Shown: positions 17,503 to 26,056, counted from the first letter of the stretch. The stretch is 32,178 nucleotides of DNA from Bacteroides sp. (GCA_020861095.1 JAJBTC010000061.1:1-32178), one strand, 5' to 3'. Made by a program: numbers and translations. The notes: generated by a model not told the origin, from the sequence alone.

Positions 17503-18531
17503 TTACTTCAGCAAAGGAGCGAATTTTTCAATCGCCTTCTCATACACCCGGATCGCCTCTTCCATGGTACCGGAAAACTCCCCGCCGGAAGCATTCAGAT
17601 GACCGCCTCCGTTGAAAAACTCCGCTGCCAGCTGGTTGCACGGAAATTTTCCCGTAGACCGCAGAGAGACCTTGATCATCGGGCGTTCCGTATCTTCACG
17701 CAGGAAGCACGACAACCGCATGTTGCGGATAGAAAGAGGCATATTCACAAAACCTTCACTGTCTCCACGGATGTAGCTGAAACGCTTCTGTTCCTCCCCT
17801 GTCAGCGTGATGAGCGCCGCATGGCGCTCCGGATACACTTTCATCTGTGTCAGCACATACCCCATCAGCCGGAAGCGGCTCTCCGAATAGGTATTATACA
17901 CTTTGCGGTAGATCTCATCTTTATCTATCCCTTTGGAAAGAAGCTGGCTGATGATGTAGTAGATCTCCGGATTGTTGGAGTTGAAGGTAAAGCTGCCGGT
18001 ATCCGTCATCATACCGGTATAGATACAGGCTGCTCCCTGCCGGGTGATCTCATTGAAATAGCCCATGCGACAGATCAGGCGGAATACCAGTTCGGAGGTG
18101 GAAGAGATCTCCGGATGAGAGATCACGATGCGACAGAAATCTTCCGGATAGGGATGATGGTCTATCAATATCTTACGGGCCGGCGAGGCTTCTACAGCCG
18201 CTGCCATGCGGTCTATCCGTTTCAGGGAATTGAAGTCTGCACAGCAGATCACATCCGCTTCCTGCAACAGTTTATCGGCAAACTCCGCATACCTGTCGTA
18301 ACACAGGATATCTTTACTACCAGGCATCCAGCGAAGGAAGTCCGGAAAAGCATTGGGCACGATCACATTGGCTACCTTCTCCTGGGAATTGAAAAAATGC
18401 CAGAGGCCCAGCGAAGAACCTATCGCATCTCCGTCGGGAGAGGTATGAGAAACAATCACGATTTTTTCGGCACGGTTAAACCATTTGGTGAAATGATCAA
18501 TAGGAGCCTGATCAATTACTTTCGTCAACAT
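17503..18531 (-). CDS. nrnA: DHH-family oligoribonuclease / pAp phosphatase
   Basis: The start is placed at MLTKVIDQ (ATG at 18529-18531). The 342-residue protein has the DHH phosphoesterase motifs SHTSPDGDAIGSS (metal and substrate), CADFNSLKRID, LIDHHPYPEDF (the DHH signature) and NSNNPEIYYI, and a C-terminal DHHA1 domain with GGGHLNASGGEF. NrnA enzymes degrade 2-5 nt RNA to mononucleotides and dephosphorylate 3'-phosphoadenosine 5'-phosphate. It sits downstream of comEC with its own probable promoter. Confidence 0.93.
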   Translation of the reverse strand: MLTKVIDQAPIDHFTKWFNRAEKIVIVSHTSPDGDAIGSSLGLWHFFNSQEKVANVIVPNAFPDFLRWMPGSKDILCYDRYAEFADKLLQEADVICCADFNSLKRIDRMAAAVEASPARKILIDHHPYPEDFCRIVISHPEISSTSELVFRLICRMGYFNEITRQGAACIYTGMMTDTGSFTFNSNNPEIYYIISQLLSKGIDKDEIYRKVYNTYSESRFRLMGYVLTQMKVYPERHAALITLTGEEQKRFSYIRGDSEGFVNMPLSIRNMRLSCFLREDTERPMIKVSLRSTGKFPCNQLAAEFFNGGGHLNASGGEFSGTMEEAIRVYEKAIEKFAPLLK

Positions 18532-18604
18532 AGTCTGAATTATAATTTCTCTGTCCGGAAACACACTGTCCAGCGCATCCTTCCGGCTCTGTTTGTATAA
18601 TGTA

Positions 18605-18612
18605 CAAAGTTA
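18605..18612 (-). promoter_or_regulatory. -7 box candidate for nrnA
   Basis: Minus strand TAACTTTG, about 75 bases before the nrnA ATG and just behind the comEC stop. It suggests nrnA can be transcribed independently of comEC. Confidence 0.5.
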
Positions 18613-18627
18613 CAAAATTCCCGGCAA

Positions 18628-20724
18628 TCACAGGGCAATCCGGAGAGATCCTTTTCGGGAAATCGCAAAGTATTCTACCCGACATGTTTCACACGCTGTG
18701 ATCAGTCTTTGAAGACGGTATTCCGGCAGTGAAGCATCCAGAATGACAGTCTCTGCCCGGAACAGACACAACAACTCTTCCAGGGTACCGGTATAGCCTC
18801 CGGAGATATACAGATAGTCCGCTGCATAAGGCTCCGTGCGTTGCATGGACCGCCAGTGATCTTCCCGGACAACGACTATGCTCTTGCCTCCGTAATGCAG
18901 CAAGGGATCTTGCCAGCAGATCTCCGCACTGCAATAGGTCTCGTACAGGAACTGTGGCGGAGGAAGCCGCAGCCTGCTCCAATAACGATTTAATGTACGT
19001 TTCATCCGCTCTTCGTCCAATCCAGGACTGACGGATACTACCCAGGAAGCACCTTCGGAAGAGACACAGTGTACAGCGGATTCCGGAGAGAGATGATAGA
19101 ACAACAAACTATTCTCCGCATGCTTCCGGCGGCTTTCCCAGGAATGAAAACAAACCCAGCAGAGAGAAAGGATCAGTATACTCCGCAACACAGAGAAGCG
19201 ACGACCAGCCACGTACCATCCGACCAGAAAAAGAAGCAGGTAGCAGAGTATTACTTCCGGGAGGGTCACACGGATCTGCTCCCACACTGCCAGAGGCCAT
19301 CGCTCTATAACGGACAGCACCTGGTGAGTGAGTCCGATCAGCTTCCCCAACGCTGCCGCCACCCACTGCTGCAATCCGGGAAAGGGGGTCAGGAGCAACA
19401 TACCGACTGCTGTCCATATCCACAGGGAAACCATGGGCACCACCAGCAGGTTGGTCAGCAAGCCCCAGACCGGGAAGCGCGAAAAGTAGTAAAGGATCAG
19501 CGGAAGGGTACCGATCTGTGCAGCCACAGAGACCGTCGTCAGCCCCCAGAGATACCGTCCCACCGGATTGTCTATGCGCCATTTGCCATACAACCAGGAC
19601 TGAATACAGAGAATAGCAGCCACAGCGGAGAAAGAGAGTTGAAAACCAACATCCATCAGCCAGAAGGGTTGGAACAGGAGCATCAGAAATCCGGCAGCCG
19701 CCCAGGTATTGAGAGAGAGAGCCTGGCCGGGAAGCAACAACGAGAGCGCCAGCAAGGAAAACATCACCACCGACCGCACCACCGAAGGAGAAAGTCCGGT
19801 GAGAAAAGCAAATCCCCACAACAGCAGGATCAGCACCAGCAACCCCGCCACACGGATTCCCGGACGATGCCGCACAGGACGCACCAGCAGGTAATAAAAA
19901 AGCAGATAGAGAAAACCGATATGAAGTCCGGAGAGAGCCAGGATATGGCTGGCACCCGTAGCGGCATAGGTATTCCGGATCTCTTCACTCAGTTCCTGCT
20001 TGTATCCTAAGGTCACAGCGGCCAGCACGGCATAGGTCTCTCCTTCAAATCCCAGCTTCCGGTACAGGTCCAGTACGCTGCCCCGTACATCGGAGGCTAT
20101 CTGATACAGGGTGCGCGTATCGGAATGCCTGGCAAGCTGCCACTTTCCCGAAGGAACAAATCCGGTACCGCTGATGCCGCAGCGAAACAGATACCAGGCA
20201 TAATCAAACTCATCCGGATTGCCCCGGTTGGCCGGGGGTCGGACACGGGCAGAGATCCATAGTTCGTCGCCACGCACCAGGGAGGAAGAAAGAGAATCAA
20301 CGGCCAGATAGAGCAACACGTGCCGTTCTACGGCAAACTCCCCGGCAGAGTCCCTGCCCACAGGCAGATAGCCTTTGCAGAGCATACTACGGGCCTTCCG
20401 CTCCGGTTCTTCGGTCAGACGAAAGTAATATGCGGTTTCTTCATCAGGAAAATCAAAAACGACCTTCCGGGCCTCCTGCTGGAACAGCCATACGCCGGTC
20501 CATACCAAAAACAGAGATACGACAACTCCGAAAAGCCAGCGGAGTGCATAGCGACGGGAGAACCACAGGCAACACACAACGATAGCATATCCGGCCAGGA
20601 AAGGGAACAAAGAGGAAAAAAGTATCTGTCCGCCATAAACAAACAGCACATAGCCCGCCACGATTCCCAGGATCAAAGGAATCACCAGACGAAGCATCGG
20701 ATACCGTTGAACAGAGGCAGGCAT
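18628..20724 (-). CDS. comEC: ComEC/Rec2-family DNA uptake channel, reduced type
   Basis: The 698-residue protein has a hydrophobic start (about 4 helices, residues 1-75), an OB-fold/DUF4131-like soluble piece (about 95-215, including RGDELWISARVRPPANRG), and then the multi-helix Competence domain with family marks ATGASHILALSGLHIGFLY (near 265) and SPSVVRSVVM (near 320). The C-terminal ~170 residues (SLLFYHLSPESAVHC onward) occupy the place of the metallo-beta-lactamase nuclease domain but lack an HxHxDH motif. ComEC passes single-stranded DNA through the inner membrane in natural transformation. The gene begins 11 bases behind the rpe stop, so the two are cotranscribed. Confidence 0.92.
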   Translation of the reverse strand: MPASVQRYPMLRLVIPLILGIVAGYVLFVYGGQILFSSLFPFLAGYAIVVCCLWFSRRYALRWLFGVVVSLFLVWTGVWLFQQEARKVVFDFPDEETAYYFRLTEEPERKARSMLCKGYLPVGRDSAGEFAVERHVLLYLAVDSLSSSLVRGDELWISARVRPPANRGNPDEFDYAWYLFRCGISGTGFVPSGKWQLARHSDTRTLYQIASDVRGSVLDLYRKLGFEGETYAVLAAVTLGYKQELSEEIRNTYAATGASHILALSGLHIGFLYLLFYYLLVRPVRHRPGIRVAGLLVLILLLWGFAFLTGLSPSVVRSVVMFSLLALSLLLPGQALSLNTWAAAGFLMLLFQPFWLMDVGFQLSFSAVAAILCIQSWLYGKWRIDNPVGRYLWGLTTVSVAAQIGTLPLILYYFSRFPVWGLLTNLLVVPMVSLWIWTAVGMLLLTPFPGLQQWVAAALGKLIGLTHQVLSVIERWPLAVWEQIRVTLPEVILCYLLLFLVGWYVAGRRFSVLRSILILSLCWVCFHSWESRRKHAENSLLFYHLSPESAVHCVSSEGASWVVSVSPGLDEERMKRTLNRYWSRLRLPPPQFLYETYCSAEICWQDPLLHYGGKSIVVVREDHWRSMQRTEPYAADYLYISGGYTGTLEELLCLFRAETVILDASLPEYRLQRLITACETCRVEYFAISRKGSLRIAL

Positions 20725-20735
20725 GTAAGTCTTGT

Positions 20736-21386
20736 TTATAACTGTTTCATCTGTCGGATCATCTCCGTCGGATCGGGCGCTTTGAAGATGGTACTTCCCG
20801 ACACCAATATATCCGCTCCGGCAGCCACCAGCCGGGCACCGGTATCCAGATCCACCCCGCCGTCTACTTCGATCAGGGCCTGCGAGCCGGTCTCATCGAT
20901 CAGCCGCCGTAGTTCTTTCACCTTTTCCACCGAATGTCCAATAAAGGCCTGACCACCGAATCCCGGGTTCACACTCATCACCAGCACCATATATACGTCC
21001 TGTATGATGTCGCGCAGCAGGCAGACAGGAGTAGCCGGATTGATGGTGACGGCAGGTTCCATCCCTGCTTCCCGGATCTCCTGTACCACACGGTGCAGGT
21101 GGGGGCAGACTTCATAGTGTACATTCATCACATGGGCACCTAACTTTTTCACCTCTCCGATAAACTTCTCGGGATTAACGATCATCAGATGTACGTCTAA
21201 AGGTTTACGGGCCAGCTCGGCAACGTATTTCAATACGGGAAAGCCGAAGGAAATATTCGGAACAAACACCCCGTCCATAATATCCAGATGTATCCAGTCC
21301 GCTTCACTGGAATTGAGCATTTCCACATCTCTGCCCAGATGAGCAAAGTTTGCCGAAAGCAGAGAAGGAGATATTTTAGGCCTCAT
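20736..21386 (-). CDS. rpe: Ribulose-phosphate 3-epimerase
   Basis: A 216-residue TIM-barrel enzyme of normal length that interconverts ribulose-5-phosphate and xylulose-5-phosphate. Seen motifs: PSLLSANFAHL at the N-terminus, IHLDIMDGVFVPN (metal ligands), DVHLMIVNPEKFI, MSVNPGFGGQAFI (phosphate loop) and EVDGGVDLDTG with SGSTIF. It heads the rpe-comEC pair. A minus-strand TATTTTTG box at 21422-21429 lies 35 bases before the start codon. Confidence 0.96.
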   Translation of the reverse strand: MRPKISPSLLSANFAHLGRDVEMLNSSEADWIHLDIMDGVFVPNISFGFPVLKYVAELARKPLDVHLMIVNPEKFIGEVKKLGAHVMNVHYEVCPHLHRVVQEIREAGMEPAVTINPATPVCLLRDIIQDVYMVLVMSVNPGFGGQAFIGHSVEKVKELRRLIDETGSQALIEVDGGVDLDTGARLVAAGADILVSGSTIFKAPDPTEMIRQMKQL

Positions 21387-21421
21387 ATCTTTGGTATTTT
21401 CAGGTAGAAGGAATCGTGTTA

Positions 21422-21429
21422 CAAAAATA
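21422..21429 (-). promoter_or_regulatory. -7 box of the rpe-comEC promoter
   Basis: Minus strand TATTTTTG matches TAnnTTTG, 35 bases upstream of the rpe start. No clear -33 element. Confidence 0.5.
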
Positions 21430-21633
21430 ACTAAAATCGTACATATATCGGCTACGCGCTATGCTTTTTTCGCCACTGAATATGTACATTACAGACTCTT
21501 TGTTTTCTGAACACAGGAAACGGCCCAAAAGTTTGTTGTTCTGCGGTTTTAAAAAGAGTAGGGTAGCCTGCTCAAAGAGGTCATAGCCTTTCCGGAAGAA
21601 ATGTATCTATGGAAGAGAAAAACACCGGGTGGC

Positions 21634-21985
21634 ATCTACCTGTAGAGACGCATATTTGCGTCTCCGCGGTGTACGTCCGACATGGGTAGCATATATCGGT
21701 AGATACCCATCGGGTTATCTATCTCTCATACAATACAATATTATGAAACAGCTCTTTTCATTCTGTATCCTCTACCCCCTCATAATCCACTTAATAAATA
21801 CCGTATGATATAATGGAATCCACATTCTACATCGGACCTATGCAGCGGAGACTTAACTATGCGTCTCGTATGTTTGCATATAAAATGGTACGCATAGGAA
21901 TTTACAAACCTATTCTTTCTGTAATTTCAATCGTAAATCGTAAATCTGTACATCGTAAATCTCTTTGTGTCTCTACAGGTGGATG
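21634..21985. repeat. Second, degraded GAGACGCA inverted-repeat element
   Basis: The left end (21634-21679) repeats the arm and core edge of the element at 7892-8006 for more than 33 bases. An internal reversed arm lies at 21845-21870 (GGAGACTTAACTATGCGTCTC) and a weaker end, GTGTCTCTACAGGTGGAT, at 21968-21985. The interior differs, so this may be a composite or decayed copy. Confidence 0.6.
21929..21962 (-). repeat. GATTTACGATT-type repeat cluster
   Basis: About three head-to-tail units (TCGTAAATCGTAAATC, then CATCGTAAATC) in minus orientation, behind the fmt gene. Confidence 0.7.
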
Positions 21986-22004
21986 TTATCAATCGTTAGT
22001 GTAT

Positions 22005-23045
22005 TTATCCTTCCAATCGTACATCGTCAATCGTCAATAGATCTGTTTTCATAAAAGCCTCCGGTGCCATCCGATATCCCCTGAGCACCTCCTGTATAGG
22101 AAGTCGTCTCTTTCCGGGAAATTGCAGAGAGGTCACCCTAACATACCCATCTGCTGTAGCCACATGCAGGAAGTTCTTTCCATCTGTCTGTATAGTACCA
22201 GGCTTCTGCGGAGCTTCCCCTGTTACTTTTTCACTCTCAAATATCTTCACCACAATGCTTTCTCCCGCGCCGTTGACAAGTTCTGTCCAGGCTGCCGGGT
22301 AGGGAGACAAGCCACGGATAAAGTCATATACCTGCCTGGTCGTACGTGTCCAGTCGATCCGGCAAGTCTCCTTAAAGAGTTTGGGAGCAGGCTTCAACTC
22401 TCCTTCTACAAGCAATTGGTTCTGAGGGATGCTCTTTACCGTTCCCCGCAGAACATCTTCTACCGTCTCTATGACCAGCGGGCCACCCTCCTTCATCAGG
22501 CGGTCATGCACCACTCCTACGTTGTCCTCTTCCGCAATAGGAACCCGCACTTGCCGGATCACCTCACCCGTATCAATCTCATGGGTCAGGAAGAAAGTGG
22601 TCAGTCCTGTCTCCGTTTCCCCATTAATTACTGCCCAGTTGATCGGCGCGGCACCCCGGTATTGGGGCAACAGAGAAGCATGCAGATTGAAAGTTCCCTT
22701 CGGAGGCATATTCCACACCACCTCCGGCAGCATCCGGAAAGCCACCACGATCTGCAGGTCTGCCTTCCAGGCACGCAACTGCTCCAGAAAACTCTCCTCT
22801 TTCAACTTCTCCGGCTGCAGAAGAGGAAGTCCCTGTTGCACGGCATATTTCTTCACGGGCGATTGCTGCAACTGATATCCACGGCCGGCCGGTTTATCCG
22901 GCATGGTGATCACACCCACCACATTGTATCCACCCTCTACCAGGCAGCGAAGAGGTTCTACCGCAAATTCGGGAGTACCCATATATACGATACGAAGAGA
23001 ACCCTTTTCCGCTGTAGCGGAAGTATGTATGTATTCTGAATTCAT
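22005..23045 (-). CDS. fmt: Methionyl-tRNA formyltransferase
   Basis: Fmt formylates initiator Met-tRNA with 10-formyl-tetrahydrofolate. The family motifs are RIVYMGTPEFAV, MPDKPAGRGYQLQ, FNLHASLLPQYRGAAPINW (catalytic Asn and His), HEIDTGEVI (Asp), and the C-terminal domain with DFIRGLSPYPAAW. The first 17 residues before SLRIVYMGTP are longer than usual, so a later start cannot be excluded, although ATG 23045 is the only upstream ATG. The last 11 residues (LLTIDDVRLEG) are encoded by a copy of the dispersed GATTGACGATGTACGATT repeat. Confidence 0.95.
   Translation of the reverse strand: MNSEYIHTSATAEKGSLRIVYMGTPEFAVEPLRCLVEGGYNVVGVITMPDKPAGRGYQLQQSPVKKYAVQQGLPLLQPEKLKEESFLEQLRAWKADLQIVVAFRMLPEVVWNMPPKGTFNLHASLLPQYRGAAPINWAVINGETETGLTTFFLTHEIDTGEVIRQVRVPIAEEDNVGVVHDRLMKEGGPLVIETVEDVLRGTVKSIPQNQLLVEGELKPAPKLFKETCRIDWTRTTRQVYDFIRGLSPYPAAWTELVNGAGESIVVKIFESEKVTGEAPQKPGTIQTDGKNFLHVATADGYVRVTSLQFPGKRRLPIQEVLRGYRMAPEAFMKTDLLTIDDVRLEG
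22015..22038 (-). repeat. GATTGACGATGTACGATT repeat inside the fmt 3' end
   Basis: Two tandem GATTGAC units followed by GATGTACGATT, in frame with fmt and ending 7 bases before the fmt stop. Confidence 0.8.
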
Positions 23046-23280
23046 ATATGTTCAATTAAAAGATAATTACCTTCCTAAAAAGACCTTCTCTGTACAGTAC
23101 AGGCAGCACGCACAGTATCTGGAGTTTCCGGAGTGGAGAAAAAGGGAATCACACAAAAACAGATAATCCATCCGGAAGAGGGAACAGATCAGACGGTTGG
23201 TGGATAGATCAGGAGTTTCCTAAACTCCTGATCCAGGTCCGGTTCCCGTCGGGGGTCCTTAAAAACACTCCTCCGAAAGA
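23046..23280. other. Spacer between clc and fmt with strong hairpin
   Basis: No gene. GATCAGGAGTTT (23207-23218) and AAACTCCTGATC (23222-23233) form a perfect 12-bp stem with a 3-base loop, behind the clc stop; it is probably the end of the clc transcript, though no T-run follows on the minus strand. Confidence 0.6.
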
Positions 23281-25068
23281 TCACTCGTCGGAAAACTGCA
23301 CCAGTACCTGCCGGTACGAATTGAATATCTTGGATTTGGAAACAAACCCCATATACCGCCCCTCTTCATCCACCACAGGCAGGTTCCAGGCATTGGTATC
23401 GTCAAACGTACGCATCACCTTTTCCATGCTGTCGGTATTGTACAACCGGGCAGGCACCGAGGTCATCAGCTTCTGTACCCGGAACCGATGATACAGTTCC
23501 TGACGGAACATAATGTTCCGGATATCGTCGAGCAACACCATTCCCAGCAACACATCGTCTTTATCTACCACCGGAAAGACATTGCGGTGTGAATGAGAGA
23601 TGACTTTTACCAGTTCGCCCAGATCCATCTCCGGACCTACGGTCAGGAAATCCGTCTCCACCACATTTTCCATCTTCATCAGCGTAAGCACCGCCCTGTC
23701 CTTGTGGTGGGTGAGCAGTTGCCCTTTCTTCGCCAGACGCATGGAATAGATACTATGCGGTTCAAACACCATGATAGTCAGGTAAGAACTCACCGCTACG
23801 ATCATCAGAGGCAGGAACAGATCGTACCCTCCGGTGAGCTCCGCGATCAGGAACACCCCCGTCAGCGGCGCGTGCATCACACCGCTCATCATCCCCGCCA
23901 TACCCATCAGAGCAAAATTCTTCTCCGGCAGGAAAGGAGTCATATCAAATACATTGCTCAGGTAGGAAAAGGCAAATCCGGCGATACATCCTAAGAAAAG
24001 CGAAGGAGCAAAGATCCCCCCGCAACCTCCGCCGCCGTTGGTAGCGCTGGTGGCAAACACCTTGAACAGGATGATCAACAGCAGATAGATCAGCAACATA
24101 TGCCTGTGCCCGTAGAAAAGAGAATTGTTCATCACCGTATCCCAATCCTCCGCCCGGCTGCCGTTGAGCAGGGTATGTATGGTGTCGTAGCCTTCCCCAT
24201 ACAGCGAAGGGAACAGGAAGATCAGTATACTCAGCAAAAGCCCTCCCAGCAACAGTTTGCGGTACGGACCTTTGAGCCTGCCGAATATCCCTTCGATCCA
24301 GTTCATCGTACGGGTGAAATAAAGAGAGATCAACCCACAGAAAACACCCAGCAGGATCACATAGGGAATGCGCTCCATCTCAAAAGGCTGATCCAGATGG
24401 AATTTGAACATTGCCTCCGTACCTGTGAGTATGTAGGACAGCGAGGCTGCCGTTACCGAAGAGATGAGCAGAGGCAACAGGGAGGTCATCGTCAGGTCTA
24501 TCATCAGCACTTCGATAGTAAACACTAATCCCGCGATCGGGGCTTTGAAGATCCCGGCTACCGCACCTGCCGCGCCACACCCTACCAGAAGCATCAGGGT
24601 ACGGTGCTCCATTTTGAACACACTTCCCAGGTTGGAACCGATGGCCGAACCGGTGAGCACGATGGGTGCCTCCGCCCCTACCGATCCACCGAATCCGATG
24701 GTGATGGAACTGGCAAGGATGGAAGACCAGGTGTTGTGAGGTTTGATGCGCCCCTGCCTGCGGGAGATGGCATACAGGATCTTCGTCACCCCGTGGCTGA
24801 TATCGTCTTTCACCACATAGCGGACAAACAGTCCGGTGAGGAAAATACCCACCACCGGATAGATCAGGTACATGTAATTGGCTCCGGTATCACTGAAACG
24901 GTTGGTCAGAAAATCCTGGATCAGATGGATCAGGTATTTCAGCAGCAGCGCTGCCAGTGCCGTCAGTATACCCACCACGAAACTCAGTATCAGGATAAAG
25001 TGCTTCTCCCTGATGTGGGTTTCACGCCAGGTAAGGATATGTTGATAGATGGATGGTTTATTCTGCAT
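23281..25068 (-). CDS. CLC-family chloride channel/transporter with two CBS domains
   Basis: A 595-residue protein with about 10-11 membrane helices over residues 20-435. The CLC marks are a GxxGxExP-type motif (GSVGAEAPIVLTG, about 129-141, with the gating glutamate) and GxFxP (GGGGCGGIFAPSLFLG, near 345). Two CBS domains follow (about 465-525 and 530-585), of the adenine-nucleotide-sensing type that modulates CLC activity. The canonical GREGP reads GAEAP here. It may be a chloride channel or a Cl-/H+ exchanger; the proton glutamate is not securely assigned by eye. It lies between tsaC and fmt on the same strand. Confidence 0.93.
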   Translation of the reverse strand: MQNKPSIYQHILTWRETHIREKHFILILSFVVGILTALAALLLKYLIHLIQDFLTNRFSDTGANYMYLIYPVVGIFLTGLFVRYVVKDDISHGVTKILYAISRRQGRIKPHNTWSSILASSITIGFGGSVGAEAPIVLTGSAIGSNLGSVFKMEHRTLMLLVGCGAAGAVAGIFKAPIAGLVFTIEVLMIDLTMTSLLPLLISSVTAASLSYILTGTEAMFKFHLDQPFEMERIPYVILLGVFCGLISLYFTRTMNWIEGIFGRLKGPYRKLLLGGLLLSILIFLFPSLYGEGYDTIHTLLNGSRAEDWDTVMNNSLFYGHRHMLLIYLLLIILFKVFATSATNGGGGCGGIFAPSLFLGCIAGFAFSYLSNVFDMTPFLPEKNFALMGMAGMMSGVMHAPLTGVFLIAELTGGYDLFLPLMIVAVSSYLTIMVFEPHSIYSMRLAKKGQLLTHHKDRAVLTLMKMENVVETDFLTVGPEMDLGELVKVISHSHRNVFPVVDKDDVLLGMVLLDDIRNIMFRQELYHRFRVQKLMTSVPARLYNTDSMEKVMRTFDDTNAWNLPVVDEEGRYMGFVSKSKIFNSYRQVLVQFSDE

Positions 25069-25444
25069 ATATTATTTTTTATGTTCATTTCTTTGCGCCG
25101 ACAAAGAAACGAACCAAAGAAAACGACACCAGGAGATTGACGATTTGACGATTGACGATGTACGATTGAAAATACATCCCATAAAGTACAATTTACCTTT
25201 TTTCATTACTTCGTTTGATGCCCGGCGACGAGCAAAAAAACTCGCTTCGCTCAGACAGATTTTGCTCTGTTGTCGCCTGTCATCTGCACTCCACTTAACG
25301 CTCCGGGATCAAAGGCGACGGTACGCCTGTGCCAGGCGTGTTGCAGATGTGTATGACGGCAATTATTGCGCTGCTCTTCCATGGATAAGGCCAAGCCGCT
25401 GAATCTCAAATCGTACATCGTAAATCCGTAAATCGTAAATCTCT
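25069..25444. repeat. 376-base repeat mosaic between clc and tsaC
   Basis: No gene, although a 117-residue frame crosses it. Its pieces are a hairpin TTTCTTTG CGCCGA CAAAGAAA (25088-25109), a plus-oriented GATTGACGATGTACGATT repeat (25135-25167), a GC-rich core with paired segments (25272-25278 with 25313-25319; 25281-25288 with 25342-25349; ACGCCTG TGC CAGGCGT at 25323-25339), and a minus-oriented repeat (25408-25441) that touches the tsaC stop. The two outer repeats are inverted relative to each other and bracket the core. Confidence 0.65.
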
Positions 25445-26008
25445 TTACTCTCTTATCACCTCTATCAGTCCCCCTTTTCCCAACTTGATGATCCCTGAGG
25501 GACGGGGCCTGCCGGTCTCTTCCTGACGGAAGGAAACCACATAGTCCACTGCTTCCAGGATCTCCGGAGAGATCTCCGCGAAGGTGGCCGGAGAAGGGGC
25601 ACCGCTGATATTGGCTGAAGTAGATACAATCGCCTTACGGAATTGTTGACACAACCGGTGAGAGAATTTCTCTTTCGTCACCCGGATGCCCACACTACCG
25701 TCCTCGGCCAGCAGTTCAGGGGCCAGATTACGCGCACCGGGATAGATGATGGTGAGTGGCTTTTCGGTCAGTTCGATCAGGTCCCAGGCTATATCCGGCA
25801 CCTCATCCACATAGAAATCTACCTTCACCGGTGAGTCCACCAGCACCAGCATCGCCTTGCTGTCGACCCGCTGTTTGATGTCATATACACGCTTCACAGC
25901 CTCCGCGTTGGTGGCATCACATCCCAGTCCCCATATCGTATCCGTAGGATAGAGGATCACTCCCCCCTCCCACAACACCTGACAAGCTTTTTTGATATCT
26001 TCCGTCAT
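25445..26008 (-). CDS. tsaC: Threonylcarbamoyl-AMP synthase (Sua5/YciO/TsaC family)
   Basis: This family makes threonylcarbamoyl-AMP from threonine, bicarbonate and ATP for the t6A modification of tRNA position 37. The 187-residue protein has YPTDTIWGLGCDATN, the KQRVDSKAM segment with the KxR-type RNA/ATP-binding lysine, the PG in IIYPGARN, GIRVTKEKFS and the STSANISGAPSP loop. The length fits the short, one-domain TsaC form rather than Sua5. A YciO-like paralog cannot be excluded without a tree. The gene is divergent from the thioesterase gene, from which 77 bases separate it, and shares a palindromic promoter with it. Confidence 0.92.
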   Translation of the reverse strand: MTEDIKKACQVLWEGGVILYPTDTIWGLGCDATNAEAVKRVYDIKQRVDSKAMLVLVDSPVKVDFYVDEVPDIAWDLIELTEKPLTIIYPGARNLAPELLAEDGSVGIRVTKEKFSHRLCQQFRKAIVSTSANISGAPSPATFAEISPEILEAVDYVVSFRQEETGRPRPSGIIKLGKGGLIEVIRE

Positions 26009-26025
26009 TTCCGGCGGTCAATTTA

Positions 26026-26056
26026 TTGAGTTTAACACACAAAAGTACTACTTTTG
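26026..26056 (+). promoter_or_regulatory. Promoter of the thioesterase gene (half of a divergent palindrome)
   Basis: TACTTTTG (TAnnTTTG) at 26049-26056 with TTG at 26026-26028, 20 bases apart. The start codon lies 30 bases on. Confidence 0.65.
26040..26047 (-). promoter_or_regulatory. -7 box of the tsaC promoter (other half of the palindrome)
   Basis: Minus strand TACTTTTG, exact mirror image of the thioesterase -7 box with a single C between the two, so RNA polymerase cannot occupy both at once. A good -33 element for this side was not found. Confidence 0.5.

Larger units (their letters stand above)
21430..22004. other. Gene-free 618-base rpe-fmt spacer, rich in repeats
   Basis: Apart from the rpe promoter the spacer holds no credible gene. 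It contains two or more GATTTACGATGTACGATT-type repeats and a second copy of the GAGACGCA inverted-repeat element, so repeat insertion explains most of its length. The part 21430-21630 has no feature that I can name. Confidence 0.6.

Noticed and set aside
21813..22040. 75-codon frame behind fmt
   Set aside because: It reads through the GATTTACGATT-type repeats (NRKSVHRKS) and is not a gene.
25049..25402. 117-codon frame across the clc-tsaC spacer
   Set aside because: It is made of the repeat pieces, overlaps the start of clc on the other strand and shows no protein-like pattern.
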